From contig VBWA01000018.1 of the NCBI GenBank assembly GCA_006218025.1, forward strand, positions 1 through 56,749: DNA of 56,749 nucleotides, in the 5' to 3' direction. This document shows, piece by piece, positions 35,043 to 43,839 of this stretch. The DNA is from Rhodocyclaceae bacterium (GTDB taxonomy: Bacteria > Pseudomonadota > Gammaproteobacteria > Burkholderiales > Rhodocyclaceae). How positions within the stretch are numbered: position 1 is the first letter of the stretch; each line of letters begins with the position of its first letter. The translations under genes and the position numbers were made by a program. The notes under the pieces were generated by a model, which did not search any database, had not been told where the DNA came from, and saw only the letters and a program-made list of their open reading frames with translations.

Positions 35043-37781
35043 TCAGTGCGCGGCGTCCCAGTTGGCGCCGACTCCCACTTCGACAAGAAGAGGTACCTTG
35101 AGCCTGGCGACGCCGCCCATCAGCTTCGGCAGCATCTCGCGCACTAGCTCGAGTTCCGCCTCCGGCACTTCGAGTACCAGTTCGTCATGCACCTGCAGCA
35201 CCAGCAGGGTTTGCAGCTTTTGTGCGTCGAGCCAGTCCTGCACGGCCAGCATGGCGCGCTTGATCAGGTCGGCGGCGGTGCCCTGCATCGGCGCATTGAT
35301 CGCGGCGCGCTCGGCGCCCTGGCGGCGGCCGGCGTTGGACGACTTGATTTCGGGCAGCCACAGGCGGCGGCCGAATACGGTTTCGACATAGCCCTTGTCG
35401 CGGGCGATGGCGCGGGTGTCTTCCATGTAGCGGGCGACGCCGGGATAACGGGCGAAGTAGCGGTCCATGTAGGCCGCCGCGGCCGTGCGGTCCACGCCGA
35501 TCTGCTTGGCCAGGCCGAAGGCGCTCATGCCGTAGATCAGTCCGAAGTTGATGACTTTCGCCGCGCGGCGCTGCTCGCTGCTGACCTCGATCGGCGTGAC
35601 GCCGAAGATCTCGCCGGCCGTGGCGCGATGCACGTCCTCGCCCTGGGCGAAGGCTTCGAGCAGGCGCGGATCGTCGGAGAGGTGGGCCATGATGCGCAGC
35701 TCGATCTGCGAATAGTCGGCGCTGACGATACGGTGATTTGCCGGCGCGACGAAGGCGGAACGGATGCGGCGGCCCTCCGGCGTGCGGATCGGGATGTTCT
35801 GCAGGTTGGGGTCGGTCGAGGCCAGCCGACCGGTGACCGCGGTGGCCTGGCCGAAGCTGGTGTGCACGCGGCCGGTGGCCGGGTTGATCATCTTCGGCAA
35901 CTTGTCGGTGTAGGTGTTCTTGAGTTTCGCCAGGCTTCGATGCTCGAGGATTTTCTTCGGCAGCGGGTAATCCTCGGCCAGCTTCTCCAGCACTTCCTCG
36001 TCGGTCGATGGCCCGCCCGAAGGCGTCTTCTTGACCACCGGCAGGCCCTGCTGATTGAACAGGATTTCGGCCAGCTGTTTCGGCGAATTCAGGTTGAAGG
36101 GCTGGCCGGCGAGCAGTTGCGCCTCGGTTTCGAGGGCCATGATCTTGCGCCCGAGCTCGTCGCTTTGCTGCGCCAGCGTCGCCGCATCGATCAGCACGCC
36201 ATTGCGCTCGATGCGGAACAGAACCTCGGCCACCGGCAGTTCCAGGTCGCGGTAAAGGCTTTCCAGTTGCGGCTCGGCGGCGAGCTGCGGGCGCAGCACC
36301 TGATGCACGCGCAGCGTGACATCGGCATCCTCGGCAGCGTATTCGGCGGCACGCTCGACATCGACCTGGGCGAAGGAAATGCGGTTGGCGCCCTTGCCGG
36401 TAACGGCGTCGTAGCTGATCGTCGCGAGGCCGCAATGGCGCGCCGCGAGCGAGCCCAGATCGTGCGGCTTGTCGGATTCCAGCACGTAGGACTGCAGCAG
36501 CGTGTCCTCGACGATGCCGCGCAATTGCACGCCGTGATTGGCGAAGATGTGGCGATCGTACTTGAGGTGCTGGCCCAGCTTGGCGTGATTCGCCGATTCA
36601 AGCCAGGGCTTGAGCCGGGCCAGCGTTTCGGCGAAGGGCAGTTGCGTCGGTGCGCCGGCATAGCTGTGGCCGAGCGGCAGGTAGGCGGCATCGACGCGGT
36701 CATCCGCGGCAATGGCGAAGGAAATGCCCACCAGCCGCGCCTGCATCGGGTCGAGGCCGGTGGTCTCGGTGTCGAGCGAAACCAGTTCGGCGGCGTCGAG
36801 GCGGGCCAGCCATGCGTCGAGTTGTGACGGCTCGACAATGCATTGGTAGCCGCTGCGGTCGGGTTCGCTCGTCGGAGCTGCAGAAGTCGGCGCTGGCGGC
36901 ACGGCATTCTCGTTGCGCGCCTGCGGCGCCGGCTTCTCCCCGCTCAGCTCGCGCAGCCAGCCCTTGAATTCCAGCCGTGCATACAACTCGGACAGCTTTT
37001 CCTTGTCCGGCGGCTGCGGTGCGAGATCGGTCACCGCCTGCGGCAGCGGCACGTCGCACACCACGGTGACGAGCTTGACCCCCAGCGGCAGGAAATCGAG
37101 GTGCTTCCGCAGGTTTTCGCCCACCGCGCCGCCGATCTCGCCGGCATGGGCCACGATCGCATCGAGCGACCCCCAGGCGTCGAGCCATTTGACGGCGGTC
37201 TTCGGTCCCACCTTGGACACGCCCGGCACGCCGTCCGAGGTATCGCCGACCAAGGCGAGGTAATCGACGATGCGCTCGGGCGGCACGCCGAACTTGGCCT
37301 GCACGCCGGCCGCGTCGAGCTTTTCGTTGTTCATGGTGTTGACCAGCGTGACGTGCGGATTCACCAGCTGCGCCAGATCCTTGTCGCCGGTCGAGATCAC
37401 GCAGGCTATGCCGGCTGCGGCGGCCTGCGTCGACAGGGTGCCGATCACGTCGTCGGCCTCGACGCCGTCGATCATCAGCAGCGGCCAGCCGGCGGCGCGG
37501 ATGCACTGGTGCAGGGGCTCGATCTGCGCCACCAGATCTTCCGGCATCGAGGGGCGGTGCGCCTTGTACTCCGGATACCAGTCGTCGCGGAAAGTTTTGC
37601 CCTTGGCATCGAATACCACGGCGCGGAAATCTGACTTATAGTCGGCTTCGAGCACGCGCAGCATGGACAGCACGCCGCGGATCGCGCCGGTCGGTTCGCC
37701 ATGGGTCGTGCGCAGATCGGGCAGTGCGTGGAATGCGCGGTAAAGATAGGACGAGCCGTCGACGAGCAGAAGCGTGGGCAT
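35043..37781 (-). CDS. polA: DNA polymerase I
   Basis: A 912-residue full-length PolI. It has the N-terminal 5'-3' exonuclease (LLVDGSSYLYRAFHAL; metal-site region GVEADDVIGTLS), an intact 3'-5' exonuclease (SLDTETTGLD) and the polymerase with motif A VSADYSQIELR and motif C QVHDELVLEVP. It does repair and Okazaki maturation. The linker after the 5' nuclease contains PPAPTSAAPTSEP, encoded by a dispersed-motif copy. ATG 37781 lies only 16 bases from the divergent LOG gene. Confidence 0.97.
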   Translation of the reverse strand: MPTLLLVDGSSYLYRAFHALPDLRTTHGEPTGAIRGVLSMLRVLEADYKSDFRAVVFDAKGKTFRDDWYPEYKAHRPSMPEDLVAQIEPLHQCIRAAGWPLLMIDGVEADDVIGTLSTQAAAAGIACVISTGDKDLAQLVNPHVTLVNTMNNEKLDAAGVQAKFGVPPERIVDYLALVGDTSDGVPGVSKVGPKTAVKWLDAWGSLDAIVAHAGEIGGAVGENLRKHLDFLPLGVKLVTVVCDVPLPQAVTDLAPQPPDKEKLSELYARLEFKGWLRELSGEKPAPQARNENAVPPAPTSAAPTSEPDRSGYQCIVEPSQLDAWLARLDAAELVSLDTETTGLDPMQARLVGISFAIAADDRVDAAYLPLGHSYAGAPTQLPFAETLARLKPWLESANHAKLGQHLKYDRHIFANHGVQLRGIVEDTLLQSYVLESDKPHDLGSLAARHCGLATISYDAVTGKGANRISFAQVDVERAAEYAAEDADVTLRVHQVLRPQLAAEPQLESLYRDLELPVAEVLFRIERNGVLIDAATLAQQSDELGRKIMALETEAQLLAGQPFNLNSPKQLAEILFNQQGLPVVKKTPSGGPSTDEEVLEKLAEDYPLPKKILEHRSLAKLKNTYTDKLPKMINPATGRVHTSFGQATAVTGRLASTDPNLQNIPIRTPEGRRIRSAFVAPANHRIVSADYSQIELRIMAHLSDDPRLLEAFAQGEDVHRATAGEIFGVTPIEVSSEQRRAAKVINFGLIYGMSAFGLAKQIGVDRTAAAAYMDRYFARYPGVARYMEDTRAIARDKGYVETVFGRRLWLPEIKSSNAGRRQGAERAAINAPMQGTAADLIKRAMLAVQDWLDAQKLQTLLVLQVHDELVLEVPEAELELVREMLPKLMGGVARLKVPLLVEVGVGANWDAAH
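35711..35736 (-). repeat. Motif-like copy in polA motif A
   Basis: About five differences from consensus. It encodes the conserved VSADYS of polymerase motif A, so it cannot be an insertion; either chance or codon choice produced it. Confidence 0.35.
36882..36907 (-). repeat. Dispersed 26-nt motif, copy 7 (in polA linker)
   Basis: About four differences. Read as VPPAPTS in the poorly conserved linker between the nuclease domains. Confidence 0.6.
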
Positions 37782-37797
37782 GGAGGAGCGCTAGGAA

Positions 37798-38574
37798 ATG
37801 AATGAGAAGGACAAGTTACCCAAAAGCGTACCCAAAAGCGTATCCAAAAGCCTGGGGAAGGAATCGAAGGTCTTTGACGCGGCTCCTGCCCGGCAGACCG
37901 CTACCAGTGCGCGTGAAGCCTGGCGGGTGTTCGGCATTATGTCAGAGTTCGTCGAGGCGACCGAGCGTCTGGCGGCGATCCGCCCGGCGGTGTCGATCTT
38001 CGGCAGCGCGCGCATCGCGCGGGATTCCAGCTCCTATCTGCTCACCGAAAAGATCGCCCGGCTGTTGTCGGACGCCGGCTTCTCGGTGATATCCGGCGGC
38101 GGTCCCGGCGTCATGGAGGCGGCCAACAAGGGCGCCTTCGAAGGCAAGAGCATGTCGATCGGGCTCAACATCCAGCTGCCGCACGAGCAGAAGATGAATC
38201 ACTATCAGGACATCTCGCAAAGCTTCCGCCACTTCTTCGCCCGCAAGTACATGTTCGTCAAGGTCGCCGCGGCCTATGTCGTGATGCCCGGCGGCTTCGG
38301 CACGCTCGATGAACTGCTGGAAGCCCTGACCCTGATCCAGACCGGCAAGAGCCCGCGCATTCCGCTGATCCTGGTCGGCTCCGAGTTCTGGGCCGGCCTG
38401 CTCGACTGGTTCCGCGGGCGGCTGGTGGCCGAGAACATGATCAATCCCGAAGACATCGATCTGCTGCAGGTCATCGACGAACCGGAGCGCATCGTGGCGG
38501 CGATCTTCGACCACTACGAGACACGCGGTTTCGGGCCCTTGCCGGAAGAGCACGAATTGCTGCTTAACCTTTGA
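37798..38574 (+). CDS. LOG-family protein (TIGR00730 Rossmann fold)
   Basis: A 258-residue protein with the lysine decarboxylase-like/LOG signature VISGGGPGVMEAANKGAFE and VMPGGFGTLDELLEALTLIQTGK (PGGxGTxxE). Family enzymes hydrolyse nucleoside 5'-monophosphates to the base and ribose phosphate. The N-terminal extension has three tandem 12-base repeats (37819-37854) coding PKSV-PKSV-SKSL. An AGGA site precedes ATG. It is divergent from polA with a 16-base gap, so its promoter must overlap polA coding sequence. Confidence 0.87.
   Translation: MNEKDKLPKSVPKSVSKSLGKESKVFDAAPARQTATSAREAWRVFGIMSEFVEATERLAAIRPAVSIFGSARIARDSSSYLLTEKIARLLSDAGFSVISGGGPGVMEAANKGAFEGKSMSIGLNIQLPHEQKMNHYQDISQSFRHFFARKYMFVKVAAAYVVMPGGFGTLDELLEALTLIQTGKSPRIPLILVGSEFWAGLLDWFRGRLVAENMINPEDIDLLQVIDEPERIVAAIFDHYETRGFGPLPEEHELLLNL
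37819..37854 (+). repeat. Three tandem 12-base repeats in the LOG gene
   Basis: Units CCCAAAAGCGTA, CCCAAAAGCGTA and TCCAAAAGCCTG. Being in multiples of three they keep frame, and copy number could vary by slippage without breaking the gene. Confidence 0.75.
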
Positions 38575-38605
38575 TAGACTGGCAGGAATTCCTTAAGGAC
38601 ATCCC

Positions 38606-38938
38606 ATGCGCCGCCTGATCCTTGTTCTGCTTTCCGCCGTGTCACTGAACGTTGCCGCCCAGACCGGGGCGCCGAAGCTGGAACCCATCCCCGAACCCCC
38701 GCCCCCGCCGCCGGGAACGCTGAACGAATCGCTCGAGCCTCAGGTCACCATCACCAGGCGCGGCACGGACAAGGTCGAGGAATTCCGCGTGAGCGGCAAG
38801 CTCTACATGCTCAAGGTGACGCCCTCGCACGGCGTGCCTTACTACCTGCTCGACAACACCGGCGATGGTCAATGGGTGCGCCAGGATTCGAAGGATGCCG
38901 GGCTGCGCGTGCCGATGTGGGTGATCGGCACCTTCTGA
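38606..38938 (+). CDS. DUF2782 family secreted protein
   Basis: A 110-residue protein with a signal peptide (MRRLILVLLSAVSLNVAAQ), a proline-rich linker PEPPPPPPG, and the DUF2782 core QVTITRRGTDKVEEFRVSGKLYMLKVTPSHGVPYYLLDN. This family is commonly found next to polA in betaproteobacteria; its function is unknown. Probably periplasmic. Likely cotranscribed with the LOG gene, and followed by a strong terminator. Confidence 0.85.
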   Translation: MRRLILVLLSAVSLNVAAQTGAPKLEPIPEPPPPPPGTLNESLEPQVTITRRGTDKVEEFRVSGKLYMLKVTPSHGVPYYLLDNTGDGQWVRQDSKDAGLRVPMWVIGTF

Positions 38939-38959
38939 CCTGCCGCACCAAGGACAAGC

Positions 38960-38986
38960 AATCCCGGCCGCGCGCCGGGATTTTTT
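38960..38986 (+). terminator. Rho-independent terminator after DUF2782
   Basis: ATCCCGGC and GCCGGGAT form an eight-pair stem with a five-base loop, followed by six T residues. Confidence 0.92.
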
Positions 38987-39011
38987 CTGAGACCTGAGTG
39001 ATCCCCGAACC

Positions 39012-40256
39012 ATGACGCTACTGCCATCGCCCAAGAAAATCGCTTCCTTCCATCCGCCGCTGCGCACCCTGATGGGTCCCGGCCCCTCGGAGATGCATCC
39101 GCGCACCATTGCCGCGCTGGGCCAGCCGGTCATCGGCTATCTCGACCCGATTTTCGTCGGCATGATGGAAGAGCTGAAGGAGCTGCTGCGCTACACCTAT
39201 CAGACCAGGAATCCGCTGACCTTCCCCGTCTCCGGCCCCGGCTCGGTCGGCATGGAAACCTGCTTCGTCAATCTGGTCGAGCCCGGTGACAAGGTCATCG
39301 TCTGCCGCAACGGAGTGTTCGGCGGGCGCATGATCGAGAACGTCGAGCGTGCGCGCGGCGTCGCCGTCGTGGTCGAAGACGCCTGGGGCGAGCCGGTCGA
39401 TCCGCAGAAGCTGGCCGATGCGCTGAAGGCCCATCCCGATACGAAGATCGTCGCCTTCGTCCATGCCGAAACCTCGACCGGCGCGCAGTCGGATGCCAAA
39501 ACGCTGATCTCACTGGCGCAGCAGGCCGGCGCACTGACCATCGTCGATGCCGTCACCTCGCTCGGCGGCACGCCGGTGCTGACGGACGAGTGGGGCGCCG
39601 ACGCGATCTACTCCGCCAGCCAGAAGTGCCTGTCCTGCACGCCGGGCCTCTCGCCCGTGTCGTTTTCGGAGGCCGCGATCGCCCGCGTCAAGGCGCGCAA
39701 GACCAAGGTGCAGAGCTGGTTCATGGACCTGAATCTGGTGATGGCCTACTGGGGCGAAACCCAGCGCACCTATCACCACACCGCGCCGGGCAACAGCCTC
39801 TATGCGCTGCACGAAGCCCTGCTGCTGCTGCGCGAGGAAGGCCTCGAACGCGCCTGGGCGCGACACCAGCGCCACCATCTGGCGATCAAGGCCGGCCTCG
39901 AAGCCATGGGCCTCAAGTTCGTCGTCCGCGAAGGTGCGCGCCTGCCGCAGATGAACGCCGTGCATGTGCCGGAGGGCGTCGCCGAAGCCGAAGTGCGCAA
40001 GCGCCTGCTCGCCGAATTCAATCTCGAAATCGGCGCCGGTCTCGGCCCCCTGGCCGGCAAGATCTGGCGCTTCGGCCTGATGGGTTATTCCTGCAAGGCG
40101 GAGAACGTCATGCTGTCGCTGTCGGCACTCGGCTCGGTGCTGTCCGACATGGGCTGCGCGGTCGAAGTCGGCCAGGCCGAAGCCGCGGCGCATCAGGCCT
40201 ACGCGGCACAGCACGCGGCCGCGGCAAAAGCCAAGGTGGGCAAGAAACCGGCATGA
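39012..40256 (+). CDS. Alanine/serine-glyoxylate aminotransferase family protein
   Basis: A 414-residue fold-type I class V PLP enzyme. LMGPGPSEMHPRTIAALGQPVIGYLDP is the family N terminus; the internal aldimine Lys is in YSASQKCLSCTPG. The usual reaction is transamination of glyoxylate with alanine or serine. It ends in an alanine/lysine-rich tail. The TGA stop overlaps the ATG of a repeat-derived mini-ORF that continues to the methylase gene. Confidence 0.87.
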   Translation: MTLLPSPKKIASFHPPLRTLMGPGPSEMHPRTIAALGQPVIGYLDPIFVGMMEELKELLRYTYQTRNPLTFPVSGPGSVGMETCFVNLVEPGDKVIVCRNGVFGGRMIENVERARGVAVVVEDAWGEPVDPQKLADALKAHPDTKIVAFVHAETSTGAQSDAKTLISLAQQAGALTIVDAVTSLGGTPVLTDEWGADAIYSASQKCLSCTPGLSPVSFSEAAIARVKARKTKVQSWFMDLNLVMAYWGETQRTYHHTAPGNSLYALHEALLLLREEGLERAWARHQRHHLAIKAGLEAMGLKFVVREGARLPQMNAVHVPEGVAEAEVRKRLLAEFNLEIGAGLGPLAGKIWRFGLMGYSCKAENVMLSLSALGSVLSDMGCAVEVGQAEAAAHQAYAAQHAAAAKAKVGKKPA

Positions 40257-40372
40257 GGGCCACCGCCGGGCCGTCCCAAGGCGGCGCAGCCAGAAATATG
40301 GAGCCGCGTCAGCGGCGCACCGGAATCACCCCCTCCCCCGGGGAGGGGGTCGGGGGGAAGGCAGTTCCATGA
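40253..40372 (+). CDS. 39-codon mini-ORF encoded by junction repeat copy 1
   Basis: Starts at ATG 40253 overlapping the aminotransferase stop (ATGA) and ends at a TGA overlapping the methylase ATG (ATGA). It encodes MRATAGPSQGGAARNMEPR and continues to GVGGKAVP. The DNA (40253-40368) is a near copy of 50951-51065, where the same frame is fused to metW. It carries inverted repeats (CCCCCTCCCC with GGGGAGGGGG) and ends in GGGGGGAAGG, a usable ribosome site for the methylase. Peptide expression is not proven; the conserved open frame and double overlap argue for ribosome read-through. Confidence 0.5.
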   Translation: MRATAGPSQGGAARNMEPRQRRTGITPSPGEGVGGKAVP

Positions 40373-41562
40373 TCGCGGTCGCCGTACCACCAGCGCCGAC
40401 TTTCGACATCACGCGCTACGGGCAGGTGTTCACGCCGCCCGCGATCGTCGACCGCATGCTCGCCCTGCGTCGCAACCACGGACGGGTGCTCGACCCGGCC
40501 AGCGGCGACGGCGCGTTCTCAGGGCGCATTCCCGGCTGCGTGGCGATCGAGCTCGACGCTGCGCACTGCCCCGCCGGCGCGCTCAACATCGACTTCTTCG
40601 CCTATCCCGAGAGCGAGCAGTTCGCCACCGTCATCGGCAACCCGCCCTACGTCAAGGCGCGCGACATCCTGCCGGAAACCGCGGTGCGCCTCGGCTCCAG
40701 CCTGCTCGACGGCCACGCCAACCTCTATCTGCATTTCATCGAGAAATGCGTGAGGCATCTCGTCCCCGGCGGCGAACTGATCCTCATCACGCCGCGCGAT
40801 TTCCTCAAGGCCACCGGCGCCGGGCGGCTCAACACCTGGCTCCACGACCAGGGCACGATCACCGATTTCGAGGACCTCGGCGACGCCAAAATTTTCGCCG
40901 GCGCCGCGCCCAACTGCGCGATCTGGCGCTTCGAAAAAGGCAACGCCAGCCATCGCCTGAAGGACGGGCGGCGCATGGCGCTGTCCGGCGGCCAGTTGAT
41001 GTTCACCCGCGGCATCTACAGCCTGCCGCTGGCCAGTGTCTTCGCCGTCAAGGTCGGCGCGGTTTCCGGCGCCGACGACATTTTCAGCAACGAGGAATTC
41101 GCCAACAGCGATTTCGTCTGCTCGAAAACCGCGCAGACCGGAGTCACGCGCCGCATGATCTACCTCGATCGCGAAGCTCCGCTGCCGTATCTGGTGCAGT
41201 TCAAGGAGCGCCTGCTGGCGCGTCGCGTCGCCCGCTTCGACGAATCCAACTGGTGGAAATGGGGCCGCCGCCATCATGTGTCGCCCGATCCGCGGATCTA
41301 CGTCAATGGCCGCACGCGCAATCCGCAACCCTTCTTCCTGCATCCCTGCAAGGACTACGACGGCGCCGTGCTGGCGCTGTTTCCGCATCGCGCGAAACTG
41401 AAACCCGCCGACCTCAAGCGCCTGAAGGACATGCTCAATGACGTCGATTGGCATGAGCTGGGCTTCGTCTGCGATGGCCGCTTCCTGTTCTCGCAGCGCA
41501 GCCTGGAACAAGCCCTGCTGCCGGAAGCGTTTGCCGAGTTCGCGGTCAAGGGGCTGGTGTAA
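40369..41562 (+). CDS. Orphan N6-adenine DNA methyltransferase (M.TaqI/Eco57I type)
   Basis: A 397-residue gamma-class m6A methylase. The SAM site is VLDPASGDGAFS (40-51), the catalytic NPPY is at 91-94, and the FTPP start motif is at 21-24. The C-terminal half probably holds the target recognition domain. No restriction endonuclease gene is adjacent, so it is solitary or regulatory, or part of a fused modification system whose specificity is unknown. Its first 14 codons are provided by the junction repeat end and a dispersed-motif copy (VPPAPTFDI). Confidence 0.8.
   Translation: MIAVAVPPAPTFDITRYGQVFTPPAIVDRMLALRRNHGRVLDPASGDGAFSGRIPGCVAIELDAAHCPAGALNIDFFAYPESEQFATVIGNPPYVKARDILPETAVRLGSSLLDGHANLYLHFIEKCVRHLVPGGELILITPRDFLKATGAGRLNTWLHDQGTITDFEDLGDAKIFAGAAPNCAIWRFEKGNASHRLKDGRRMALSGGQLMFTRGIYSLPLASVFAVKVGAVSGADDIFSNEEFANSDFVCSKTAQTGVTRRMIYLDREAPLPYLVQFKERLLARRVARFDESNWWKWGRRHHVSPDPRIYVNGRTRNPQPFFLHPCKDYDGAVLALFPHRAKLKPADLKRLKDMLNDVDWHELGFVCDGRFLFSQRSLEQALLPEAFAEFAVKGLV
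40379..40404 (+). repeat. Dispersed 26-nt motif, copy 8 (5' end of methylase)
   Basis: Three differences; the following GACAT is shared with the copy in waaQ. Read as VPPAPTF. Confidence 0.7.
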
Positions 41563-41576
41563 ACAAGCAGCGCCTG

Positions 41577-41592
41577 TGTAGCTTTTGCTACA
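41577..41592. promoter_or_regulatory. Perfect palindrome upstream of cytochrome c peroxidase
   Basis: TGTAGC-TTTT-GCTACA, 60 bases before the peroxidase gene. A 16-base dyad of this size suits a Crp/Fnr-family dimer, and such a regulator is encoded just downstream. It is not the classical Fnr box. Confidence 0.45.
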
Positions 41593-41652
41593 GATGTTTG
41601 CCGCCGTGCTTGCTAGATTCCCTTCCAGACAATCGAATTTCTGGAGGCAATC

Positions 41653-42978
41653 ATGGACACCGATCTCGCTGCGCTACTCAACATAGCCTTGCCGGCAATC
41701 GCCATTGCGCTATTGGTGATCATGATGATGGTGCAGAAGGAGCTGGGGCCGTTTGCCGGGCTTAGCGCCAGTGGCAAGTGGATGCTCTCGGGCGCCTTCG
41801 GCATGGGGGTGCTGGCCTTCACTTTCAAGATGGTGGTTGCCGTCGCGATGGCCGGCATGCCGGGCCGCACCATCAGTCCGCTGATCGCCGCCTACAACCA
41901 GCCGCCGGCGACCACCGCGGGCGACACCAATGTCTTCAACGACAGGGCGCTGGCCCCGCGCTACATATGGCAGGCGCTGCCGGAAGCGGCGCCGGCACCG
42001 CCCGACAATCCGACCACGCCGGAGAAAGTCGCCCTCGGCCGGCTCCTGTTCGTCGATACCCTGCTGTCCGCCGACCGCACGTTTTCCTGCGCTTCCTGTC
42101 ACGATCTGTACGGCCTGGCCGGCGGCGACGGCAGGCGCACGGCAAGCGGCATCGGCGGCAAGGTGGGCGGGCGCAATGTGCCGACGGTGTGGAACGCGGC
42201 GTTCCAGTCGGTACTGTTCTGGGACGGCCGCGCTGCGTCCCTCGAAGAGCAGGCCAAGGGGCCGATCCTCAACCCGATCGAAATGGGCATGCCCTCGGCG
42301 GCCGAGGTAGAACGCCGTCTGGCGGCCGATGCTTCCTATCGCGAGGAATTCGCGCGGGTGTTCGGCGCCGGGCAGGCCATCACCATCGACCGGGTGGCCA
42401 AGGCCATCGCCGCCTACGAGCGCACCCTGATCACGCCCGATGCGCCTTACGACCGCTTCGTGCGCGGCGATGCGACGGCGCTGACGGCGGCCCAGTTGCG
42501 CGGCATGGCCCTGTTCGAATCCGTCGGCTGCGTGATCTGCCATCAGGGGCCGGGATTCTCGGATGCGAGCCTGCTCGGCGGCCGCATGGCGCAGCGCATT
42601 TTTCCCGCCAACGCCAATCCCTACGAGGCAAAGTACAGACTGCTCGCCGATGGCGGCGCCACGGGACAACACGACGTGCGCGGAATCTGGCGCATCGCCT
42701 CGCTGCGCAACGTGGCGCTGACCGGACCCTACCTGCACAACGGTTCGGTCGACAAGCTGGCCGATGCCGTGCGCATCATGGCCACGGCCCAGTTGGCCGC
42801 CACCGTCGGCGCGGCCCGCCCGCCATCGCGCAGCATCGAGTGGTCGCCGGCGGAACGCGCCTTCATTCGCACCGAACGGCGCGTCCTGGGCGATAGCGAG
42901 GTGGAGGATATCGTCGCCTTCCTCGGCGCGCTTTCCAGCGACTCCCTGGTCGCGGCGAAGAAGAAGGCAGCGCCTTAG
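41653..42978 (+). CDS. Membrane-anchored di-heme cytochrome c peroxidase
   Basis: A 441-residue CcpA/MauG-like protein. Two N-terminal hydrophobic segments (about 8-27 and 44-68) anchor it; heme sites are CASCH (146-150) and CVICH (293-297). The segment NVPTVWNAAFQSVLFWDGRA and the C-terminal TGPYLHNGS are family features. It reduces hydrogen peroxide with electrons from cytochrome c in the periplasm. GGAGG precedes ATG. The soluble enzymes lack these two helices. A Crp/Fnr gene follows after 72 bases. Confidence 0.9.
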   Translation: MDTDLAALLNIALPAIAIALLVIMMMVQKELGPFAGLSASGKWMLSGAFGMGVLAFTFKMVVAVAMAGMPGRTISPLIAAYNQPPATTAGDTNVFNDRALAPRYIWQALPEAAPAPPDNPTTPEKVALGRLLFVDTLLSADRTFSCASCHDLYGLAGGDGRRTASGIGGKVGGRNVPTVWNAAFQSVLFWDGRAASLEEQAKGPILNPIEMGMPSAAEVERRLAADASYREEFARVFGAGQAITIDRVAKAIAAYERTLITPDAPYDRFVRGDATALTAAQLRGMALFESVGCVICHQGPGFSDASLLGGRMAQRIFPANANPYEAKYRLLADGGATGQHDVRGIWRIASLRNVALTGPYLHNGSVDKLADAVRIMATAQLAATVGAARPPSRSIEWSPAERAFIRTERRVLGDSEVEDIVAFLGALSSDSLVAAKKKAAP

Positions 42979-43050
42979 CCGCGCGATTCACGGGCGGACA
43001 TCGCCCGACCATGCGGATAGAATCCCCGGCACATGTCGGGGAGATGAAGC

Positions 43051-43707
43051 ATGGTCGAACTGGAAAGCCTGGGTCCGTTCAGCAAGCTCGGCGAAGCCGG
43101 CAGGAAGCTTCTGCATCGTGGCGTCATCTGCAAGGAGTGCTTGCCGGGTGCTCCGATCCTGCACAAGGGTACCGCCATCTCGGGCGCCTACTTTGTGGTT
43201 CGCGGCAGGCTGCGGGTGTATTCGGTGGCGCCCGACGGCAGCGAGGCGACGCTCTACTTCATCGCCCCCGGCGAAACCTGCGTCTTCGCCCTCAACAGCC
43301 TGTTCAACGATCTGCGCTATCCCGCCTGGGTGGAGGCCGAAGCGCCGACCACGGTGGCGCTGATTCCGGGGCCGGTGTTTCGCCAACTGTTCGCCAGCGA
43401 GCCGGCTATCCAGGATGTGACGGTGCGCGCGCTATCCACGCTGGTGTTTCGGCTGATGGCGGGGCTGGAAGAAGTGCATGCCTACAAGCTCGACCAGCGG
43501 CTGGCCAATCTCCTGCTGCTGCACGCCTCGACCGAGGGCGAATTGCGCATGACCCAGCAGCAGCTCGCCGACCATCTGGGCACCACGCGCGAGGTGGTGG
43601 CCAGGCTGATGGGCGAATTCGCGGCCGCCGGCCAGGTCGACACCCGTCGCGGCCGGATCCGGATACTCGACGCGGCCAGCCTCGCCGCGCGCATCGGCAA
43701 GCGCTGA
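43051..43707 (+). CDS. Crp/Fnr-family transcriptional regulator
   Basis: A 218-residue regulator with a cNMP-binding-like beta barrel (ISGAYFVVRGRLRVYSVAPDGSEATLYFIAPGETC) and a C-terminal winged helix-turn-helix (MTQQQLADHLGTTREVVARLMGEF). Cys residues in CKECLPG near the N terminus might sense redox state, but the four-Cys cluster of Fnr is not evident. It may regulate the peroxidase gene through the palindrome at 41577-41592. Confidence 0.88.
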   Translation: MVELESLGPFSKLGEAGRKLLHRGVICKECLPGAPILHKGTAISGAYFVVRGRLRVYSVAPDGSEATLYFIAPGETCVFALNSLFNDLRYPAWVEAEAPTTVALIPGPVFRQLFASEPAIQDVTVRALSTLVFRLMAGLEEVHAYKLDQRLANLLLLHASTEGELRMTQQQLADHLGTTREVVARLMGEFAAAGQVDTRRGRIRILDAASLAARIGKR

Positions 43708-43721
43708 GCGGCGGGCCGGGC

Positions 43722-43741
43722 CGGTCCGGGCCCCCGGACCG
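43722..43741 (+). terminator. Possible hairpin terminator after the Crp/Fnr gene
   Basis: CGGTCCGGG pairs with CCCGGACCG. No T-run follows, so the role is uncertain. Confidence 0.3.
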
Positions 43742-43839
43742 CGGGAGCGATTCACGCGAATCGGGCGCGGCCGGCCAAGTCGGTTGCGGGCTGCTACACT
43801 TTGCGATTGGCCACTGCCCACTGTCATCGACCCCAGACC

